NCBI GenBank assembly: GCA_959606705.1
Contig: CAUHLX010000079.1
Span: forward strand, 1-9,794
Direction of reading: 5' to 3'
DNA length: 9,794 nucleotides
Source of the DNA: an uncultured Bacillota bacterium
GTDB taxonomy: Bacteria; Bacillota; Clostridia; Peptostreptococcales; Anaerovoracaceae
The notes under the pieces were generated by a model that saw nothing but the letters and a program-made list of their open reading frames with translations, did not search any database and was not told where the DNA came from. Position 1 is the stretch's first letter. Each line of letters starts with the position of its first letter. Below, piece after piece: positions 5,834-9,794 of the stretch. Both the position numbers and the translations under genes were made by a program.

Positions 5834-7372
5834 CTAACGAAGCAGCCCGGCTTCCTCCAGAAACGATTCCGCCACATCCCGTGGGTCCTTTCCCTCGGTT
5901 TCCACCTGATAATTCATCTCCGCCATCGCCTGATCGGTGATGGTCCCTTCCAAACGCCGAAAGATGTCCGCCAGCTCCGGATGCTCCTCCAGCACCTGGT
6001 TGCGGATCACATTCCCGCATCGATAGGAAGGATAAAAATTCCGGTCGTCCACCAGCACCACCACGTTGGAAACGCTCAACTGTCCGTCGGTGGTAAAGAT
6101 GTTCATCACATCGATCTTGCCGCTGTTGATGGCCTGATATTTCAGTCCGATATCTAAATCCATGGTGGATTTGAAATGAAAATCATAAGCCTCACAGAGA
6201 GGTCCGTAGCCGTCCTCCCTCTCAAAAAAATCGTATTCCGCTCCGAATACCAGCTGATCGGCTGCCCTTGCCAGATCGGAATAGGTCTTTAAGCCATACT
6301 GTTCGGCAATTTCCTTCCGCACCACCAGCCCGTAGGTGTTGTTGAAGCCATACATTCCCACCCAGGAAAAATCCAGAACCTCCCCATACTTCTTTTGCAG
6401 CTCGTCGAACTTGCTTTCGTCATAGAGCCCCGTTTCCTTAAGCACCATGTTCCAGCCGGTTCCGGTGTACTCCGGATATAGATCGAACTCGCCGCTTTCC
6501 ATCGCCGGCTGGATATTGGAGGTCCCGCCCCCCACGCCGGAGGTCAGCTCCACCGTGAGGTCCGTGTCCCGCTCGATGAGCAGCTTCAGCATTTCACCGA
6601 TGACATACTGCTCCGTCATGGGTTTCGTGGCAATCTGCAGTGTGTCCCCGCGGCTGCTGTGCCACAGCGCGCCTCCCACCAGGCTGATACAGAGAATAAC
6701 CGCCACCGTGGCGGCCAAGGTTTTCCCTCTCCGTTTCCCGGCTCCGTGTCTGCCGATCCGTTTCTCCACAAAACCCAGCGCCAAATCCGCCGCCACCGCT
6801 AGCAGCGCGATGAGCAGACTTCCCACCATGGTCATCGCCGGATTGTTGGTGGTGATTCCCCGATAAATGGCCACGCCCAGTCCGCCGGCGCCGATAAAGG
6901 ACGCGATGCCGGCCAGCGCGATGGTCATGGTGACCATGCCGCGGATTCCCGACATGATCACCGGCATGGCCAGCGGCAGCTTGATCCGCAGCAGAATCTG
7001 AAAGCGGGTGCTGCCCATGCCCTTGGCCGCCTCCAAGATCGCCGGGTCGATATTGGTTATCCCCGTATATGTATTCCGCACCATGGGAAGCAGCGCATAC
7101 ACCGTCAGCGCGATGACTGCCGTAACATTTCCGATCCCGGAAAAGGGGATCAGAAAGCCCAGCAGGGAAATCGACGGAATGGTGTAGATAAAGTTCACGG
7201 CCCCCAAGGTCAGCTTCGAAGTTTTGCGATACTCCCCGATCAGGATCCCTAAAAAGCCCCCCAATAGGATCGCGATCAAAATCGCCAGGGCCGAAATCCC
7301 CAAATGCTCCCAAAGAAGCCCCAGAAAAAAAGCACTTCTCTCATTTAACAGCGTCAGCATTTCCGCGATCAT
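5834..7372 (-). CDS. Fused ABC permease and substrate-binding protein (OpuC/ProWX/EgtU type)
   Basis: A membrane importer subunit carrying its own ligand receptor, 512 residues. Residues about 15-205 are a binding-protein-dependent permease with several hydrophobic segments and the ATPase-contact EAA loop, EAAKGMGSTRFQILLRIKLP (114-133). A further membrane span at about 218-237 leads to an extracellular binding domain of the glycine-betaine (OpuAC) class from about 243 to the end. It contains TEQYVIGEML, GGGTSNIQPAMESGEFDLYP followed by EYTGTGW, FGAEYDFFEREDGYGP and LVDDRNFYPSYRCG. The many Tyr/Trp/Phe residues could form the aromatic box used to hold trimethylammonium groups. The fused layout is known for osmolyte importers and for the ergothioneine importer EgtU; which applies is not decided by sequence reading. 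The start is fixed by GGAGG eight bases upstream and an ATGA overlap with the preceding gene's stop. Confidence 0.92.
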   Translation of the reverse strand: MIAEMLTLLNERSAFFLGLLWEHLGISALAILIAILLGGFLGILIGEYRKTSKLTLGAVNFIYTIPSISLLGFLIPFSGIGNVTAVIALTVYALLPMVRNTYTGITNIDPAILEAAKGMGSTRFQILLRIKLPLAMPVIMSGIRGMVTMTIALAGIASFIGAGGLGVAIYRGITTNNPAMTMVGSLLIALLAVAADLALGFVEKRIGRHGAGKRRGKTLAATVAVILCISLVGGALWHSSRGDTLQIATKPMTEQYVIGEMLKLLIERDTDLTVELTSGVGGGTSNIQPAMESGEFDLYPEYTGTGWNMVLKETGLYDESKFDELQKKYGEVLDFSWVGMYGFNNTYGLVVRKEIAEQYGLKTYSDLARAADQLVFGAEYDFFEREDGYGPLCEAYDFHFKSTMDLDIGLKYQAINSGKIDVMNIFTTDGQLSVSNVVVLVDDRNFYPSYRCGNVIRNQVLEEHPELADIFRRLEGTITDQAMAEMNYQVETEGKDPRDVAESFLEEAGLLR

Positions 7373-8079
7373 TTTTCATTCCTCCTGACGATAGCCGATG
7401 CCGGACAGCTCTCAACACACAAACCGCAGTGCAGGCAGTGTTCCTGAAGAATGACAGGAAAGACGCCGACGGATACGATCCCCTCATCGTCGGCGGTCCC
7501 CTCATCGGCAACGGTCTCCTCATCGGCGGCAACCGACACATTTCCCGCGTTCTCCGCGTCCCCCACCCTTTTATTCGCAATCGCTTTCTGAGGACAAACC
7601 TCCAGGCAGCGCCCACAGCCAATACAGGCGGCCGTAATCCGAAAGCCCTTGGCCGCCGCCGTCAGGGAAAAGATGTAACGGCAAATGGGGCTTTTCCCCA
7701 GATCGAACAGCTCCGCTTCTCCCCCCTCAATGACAAACGCTTCCAGAATCTCACGGCTGTCCCCGGGATAAACCTCTTCCATCGAAGGGTTTTCTCGAAA
7801 CATGCGATCAATCCATTTTTTCCGTTCCGCCAGACGTCGAGCCCTTCCGCTCAGCCGTACTGACTGCCAGTCCCCGTTCAGGCCCGTCACGGCCACCCGA
7901 GGGTCCCGTTCCAGCTGACGGTAGAATTCTTTGCCCCGAGCGGTTAAAAAGTATAGCTTTTCCCCCTCCGTCAGCATCACGTCGATCATTCTGACCTGGG
8001 GGTTCCCCTCCTCGTCCACCGTAGCAAAAGCCACGTCCTTCATCTCTCTCAGCATTTGCAGGCAATCCCGCGCGTCCAT
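7369..8079 (-). CDS. PNPOx-like flavin-binding domain fused to a 2x[4Fe-4S] ferredoxin domain
   Basis: A soluble, probably cytoplasmic redox protein of 236 residues. Residues about 1-130 resemble the pyridoxamine-phosphate-oxidase-like split-barrel fold (FATVDEEGNPQVRMIDVM, KLYFLTARGKEFYRQL, VAVTGLNGDWQSVRLSGRAR), which usually binds FMN or related cofactors. The C-terminal part has two complete cluster motifs, CIGCGRCLEVCP (Cys152, 155, 158, 162) and CLHCGLCVESCP (Cys215, 218, 221, 225). Between them lies an acidic insert containing three hexapeptide repeats (183-200). Such fusions occur in anaerobic Firmicutes, but the reaction is unknown to me; electron transfer to a small substrate or FMN-dependent reduction are possibilities. 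The ATG at 8079 has GGAGGGAGG seven bases upstream; a frame extending to 8097 is less likely. It is the first gene of the operon, and its TGA overlaps the permease ATG (ATGA), so it is made together with the importer. Confidence 0.88.
   Translation of the reverse strand: MDARDCLQMLREMKDVAFATVDEEGNPQVRMIDVMLTEGEKLYFLTARGKEFYRQLERDPRVAVTGLNGDWQSVRLSGRARRLAERKKWIDRMFRENPSMEEVYPGDSREILEAFVIEGGEAELFDLGKSPICRYIFSLTAAAKGFRITAACIGCGRCLEVCPQKAIANKRVGDAENAGNVSVAADEETVADEGTADDEGIVSVGVFPVILQEHCLHCGLCVESCPASAIVRRNEK
7480..7533 (-). repeat. Three tandem 18-base repeats encoding acidic hexapeptides
   Basis: Units at 7480-7497, 7498-7515 and 7516-7533 share the plus-strand core CTCATCGKCGGC with a few changes. 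They are in frame in the ferredoxin-fusion gene and encode VAADEE, TVADEG and TADDEG between the two [4Fe-4S] motifs. Multiples of 18 keep the frame, so copy number could vary without breaking the protein. Confidence 0.85.
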
Positions 8080-8163
8080 TGCGATTCCTCCCTCCAAACC
8101 GACTCTCCCCGATTATCACAACGATACTGTAATGGTAATCTCTCTGTTTCCATTTGTGAAGTA

Positions 8164-8179
8164 CGCACAATAAAGTGCG
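8164..8179. repeat. Inverted repeat CGCAC/GTGCG in the ABC operon leader
   Basis: CGCAC and GTGCG form a perfect 5-base inverted repeat around six A/T bases. It lies about 15-30 bases downstream of the predicted transcription start of the redox/transporter operon. It could be an operator or a small 5' hairpin in the mRNA. No T-run follows, so it is not a terminator. Confidence 0.45.
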
Positions 8180-8199
8180 ATAGTTTCCGGGAGGATACT

Positions 8200-8229
8200 A
8201 TTATATCATACCCCTTTTCTCCCGCACAA
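8200..8229 (-). promoter_or_regulatory. Promoter of the redox protein/ABC importer operon (extended -10)
   Basis: On the minus strand, TGATATAAT (8208-8200) is a perfect extended -10 element. An 18-base spacer separates it from TTGTGC (8229-8224), a weak -35 matching at three of six positions. The start would be near 8193, giving a leader of about 114 bases. The stretch 8080-8356 otherwise holds this promoter, the inverted repeat at 8164-8179 and the two hairpins downstream of leuA; I see no gene in it. Confidence 0.75.
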
Positions 8230-8245
8230 ACGAGAGCGGAACGCG

Positions 8246-8303
8246 AAAAAAGCGCAATCCTGTCCGGAAGTAAATCACTCCGTGGATAAAGATCGCGCTT
8301 TTT
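8246..8303 (-). terminator. Intrinsic terminator downstream of leuA
   Basis: The outer arms AAAAAAGCGC-A-ATC (8246-8259) and GAT-C-GCGCTTTTT (8291-8303) pair with one mismatch. An inner stem, CGGAAG with CTCCG (8265-8270 and 8278-8282), shortens the loop. On the minus strand the stem ends in GCGC followed by six T, which suits termination of leuA about 55-110 bases after its stop. T5 on the other side makes it potentially bidirectional. It also insulates the downstream operon promoter. Confidence 0.7.
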
Positions 8304-8312
8304 GCCTTTTCT

Positions 8313-8354
8313 AGGAGCGCACAAGAAATGAAATCCTTTGAGCGGCTCCTTTTT
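8313..8354 (+). terminator. Terminator-like hairpin facing leuA on the plus strand
   Basis: AGGAGCGC (8313-8320) pairs with GCGGCTCCT (8342-8350) with one bulged G, followed on the plus strand by TTTT (8351-8354) and more T-rich DNA. No plus-strand gene lies upstream, so it would stop only antisense transcription entering leuA. On the minus strand it lacks a T-run and might simply be a 3'-end mRNA hairpin of leuA. Confidence 0.4.
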
Positions 8355-8356
8355 AT

Positions 8357-9794
8357 TTATTTTCGATTATTCACCGCGGAAACCAGCGCGCGGATGGAAG
8401 CCGTAATAATGTCGTTGTCGATTCCGGCTCCCCAGGCCACCCGTTCCTCCCCATCCTTGGTGTAGCCCACTCCCACGTAGGCGCAAGCCCGAGACGTGGA
8501 GCCCCGCTCCAAGGCATGTTCCTCATAGGAAACGATGTTGAACTGCTCTCCCACACATTCCTTCAACGTGCTGGCCACCGCATCCAGACGGCCGTTTCCC
8601 TCCGCCTCGAAACGAGACACCCTTCCGCCGGCCTCCAGATCCACCGTGGCACGGATGCCTCCGTCCTTCTGCTGGAAATGCGCGTCCGCGACCTTGACCG
8701 GCAGCTCGATATTGATGTAATCCTCCTTGAAAATCTCGTAAATCTCCTGAGGAGAAAGCTCCTTGTGCTCGTGATCGGATACGTTCTTGACATCGTAGCC
8801 GAAATCCTCCCGCATTTTAGCCGGAAGCTGGAAGCCGTAATTCCGTTCCAGAAGGAAACCGATCCCCCCCTTGCCGGACTGGCTGTTGACCCGGATGATA
8901 TCGCCGTCGTAATTCCGGCCGATATCCTTGGGATCGATGGGGAGATAAGGGACATTCCAATGCTGGCATTTTTTCTTTTCCCGCCATTTCATGCCCTTGG
9001 CGATGGCGTCCTGGTGCGATCCCGAAAACGCCGTAAACACCAGCTCGCCGCCATAGGGGTGACGAGGATGAACCTTCATATCGGTCATCGCCTCGTAAAC
9101 CTCCTTTACCGCGCCGATGTCTGAAAAATCCAGGCCCGGCTCCACCCCTTGAGAATACATATTCAGTGCCAAGGTAACGATGTCCACGTTGCCGGTGCGC
9201 TCGCCGTTGCCGAACAGAGTGCCCTCCACCCGGTCCGCACCTGCCAAAATGGCCATTTCCGCTTCCGCGACTCCGCAGCCCCGGTCATTGTGAGGATGCA
9301 CGGAAACCGTTACGCTGTCCCGATACTTCAAATGCTCCGACATGTATTCGATCTGGCTGGCGTACACGTGAGGCATGGAGAGCTGTACCGTGGAAGGCAG
9401 ATTGATGATCACCTTCTTTTCCGGGGTGGGCTGCCACACATCCAGCACGGCGTTGCAGATTTCCAGCGCAAATTCGATCTCGGTCCCCGTAAAGCTCTCG
9501 GGAGAATACTCATAGCGGAAATTTCCCTTGGCCTTTTCTCCATACTGCGCAATCAGCTTGGCCCCGGTCACCGCGATCTCCACGATTTGATCCTGGGGCT
9601 TTTTGAACACCTGCTCCCGCTGAGCCACGGACGTGGAATTGTACAGGTGCACCACCGCATTTTTCGCCCCTTCCAACGCTTTAAAGGTCTTTTTGATGAT
9701 GTGCTCCCTGGATTGAGTCAGCACCTGAACCGCCACGTCGTCAGGAATCAGATCCTGCTCGATCAGCGCTCGGCAAAACTCATATTCCGTTTCC
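8357..9794 (-). CDS. leuA: 2-isopropylmalate synthase, C-terminal 478 residues (gene runs off right edge)
   Basis: Condenses acetyl-CoA with 2-oxoisovalerate, the first committed step of leucine synthesis, in the cytosol. The open frame continues without a start to the window edge; the visible part begins ETEYEFCRALIEQDLIPDDV. The GTG at 9736 is an internal Val, not a start. Roughly 80 N-terminal residues, including the first catalytic-site strand, are likely missing. Visible catalytic-barrel motifs are HLYNSTS, the metal-site HPHNDRGCGVAEAEM and LFGNGERTGNVD. The last 120 residues or so (from about ELPVKVADAHFQ) form the regulatory LeuA dimerisation domain where leucine binds, with ALERGSTSRACAYVGVGY. 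This is the long (fungal/actinobacterial-like) LeuA type, about 560 residues when complete. Related homocitrate or citramalate synthases share the barrel, but overall similarity favours leuA. The promoter and any leucine-responsive leader lie outside the window. Confidence 0.93.
   Translation of the reverse strand, partial: ETEYEFCRALIEQDLIPDDVAVQVLTQSREHIIKKTFKALEGAKNAVVHLYNSTSVAQREQVFKKPQDQIVEIAVTGAKLIAQYGEKAKGNFRYEYSPESFTGTEIEFALEICNAVLDVWQPTPEKKVIINLPSTVQLSMPHVYASQIEYMSEHLKYRDSVTVSVHPHNDRGCGVAEAEMAILAGADRVEGTLFGNGERTGNVDIVTLALNMYSQGVEPGLDFSDIGAVKEVYEAMTDMKVHPRHPYGGELVFTAFSGSHQDAIAKGMKWREKKKCQHWNVPYLPIDPKDIGRNYDGDIIRVNSQSGKGGIGFLLERNYGFQLPAKMREDFGYDVKNVSDHEHKELSPQEIYEIFKEDYINIELPVKVADAHFQQKDGGIRATVDLEAGGRVSRFEAEGNGRLDAVASTLKECVGEQFNIVSYEEHALERGSTSRACAYVGVGYTKDGEERVAWGAGIDNDIITASIRALVSAVNNRK

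Noticed and set aside
5823..6020. N-terminal extension of the ABC ATPase frame
   Set aside because: It overlaps the binding domain of the upstream gene in another frame, is Gly/Arg-rich low-quality sequence, and the ATG at 5822 has a perfect Shine-Dalgarno.
7480..7533. Tandem repeats as a possible CRISPR array
   Set aside because: Units are 18 bases with no spacers and are in frame within a coding region.
8049..8324. A 91-codon minus-strand frame across the leuA terminator and operon promoter
   Set aside because: It spans a terminator, promoter and leader and overlaps the start of the PNPOx-ferredoxin gene in another frame; no sign of coding.
8516..9124. A 202-codon plus-strand frame opposite leuA
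   Set aside because: Antisense shadow of leuA with no recognisable domain or ribosome binding site.
9734..9736. GTG at 9736 as the start of leuA
   Set aside because: The same frame continues upstream to the window edge with family-like sequence, so this GTG is an internal valine.

Overview
The window looks like a chromosomal stretch from an anaerobic Firmicute, most likely a Clostridia member. The reasons are strong GGAGG-type ribosome binding sites, a lipoprotein with a lipobox, a pyrG with a leader attenuator, a Gram-positive style fused permease/substrate-binding transporter, and a ferredoxin-type accessory protein. The DNA is fairly GC-rich, with AT-rich promoter regions. All genes except alr run on the minus strand. 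I cannot name the species. I see no mobile element, CRISPR array, tRNA or rRNA.

Layout from left to right. Bases 1-63 hold the first codons of a gene (probable XRE-type regulator) that runs off the left edge. Bases 114-1724 hold CTP synthase (pyrG). Its leader contains a promoter and an intrinsic-terminator hairpin directly in front of the ribosome binding site. Bases 1839-3479 hold an orphan family-5 (peptide/nickel type) substrate-binding lipoprotein, whose stop codon overlaps the pyrG -35 box. A divergent regulatory region of about 235 bases separates it from alanine racemase (alr, 3716-4852, plus strand). A bidirectional terminator at 4899-4929 separates alr from a convergent minus-strand operon.

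That operon (transcribed from about 8193 down to 5016) has a good extended -10 promoter and three tightly coupled genes. They are a flavin-binding-type PNPOx domain fused to a 2x[4Fe-4S] ferredoxin, a permease fused to its substrate-binding domain (OpuC/ProWX/EgtU type), and the matching ABC ATPase. The first pair overlap by ATGA, and the second pair are 11 bases apart with the stop codon inside the next Shine-Dalgarno. The right end (8357-9794) is the 3' part of leuA (2-isopropylmalate synthase), followed by its own terminator.

Most genes are core metabolism: CTP synthesis, D-alanine for cell wall, leucine synthesis. The most interesting unit is the redox-protein/quaternary-amine-type importer operon. 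Its coupling suggests that uptake of a betaine-like compound (choline, glycine betaine, carnitine or the thiol-betaine ergothioneine) is linked to an intracellular redox or sensing role, but that link is an inference. I did not find evidence for a wholly new system.
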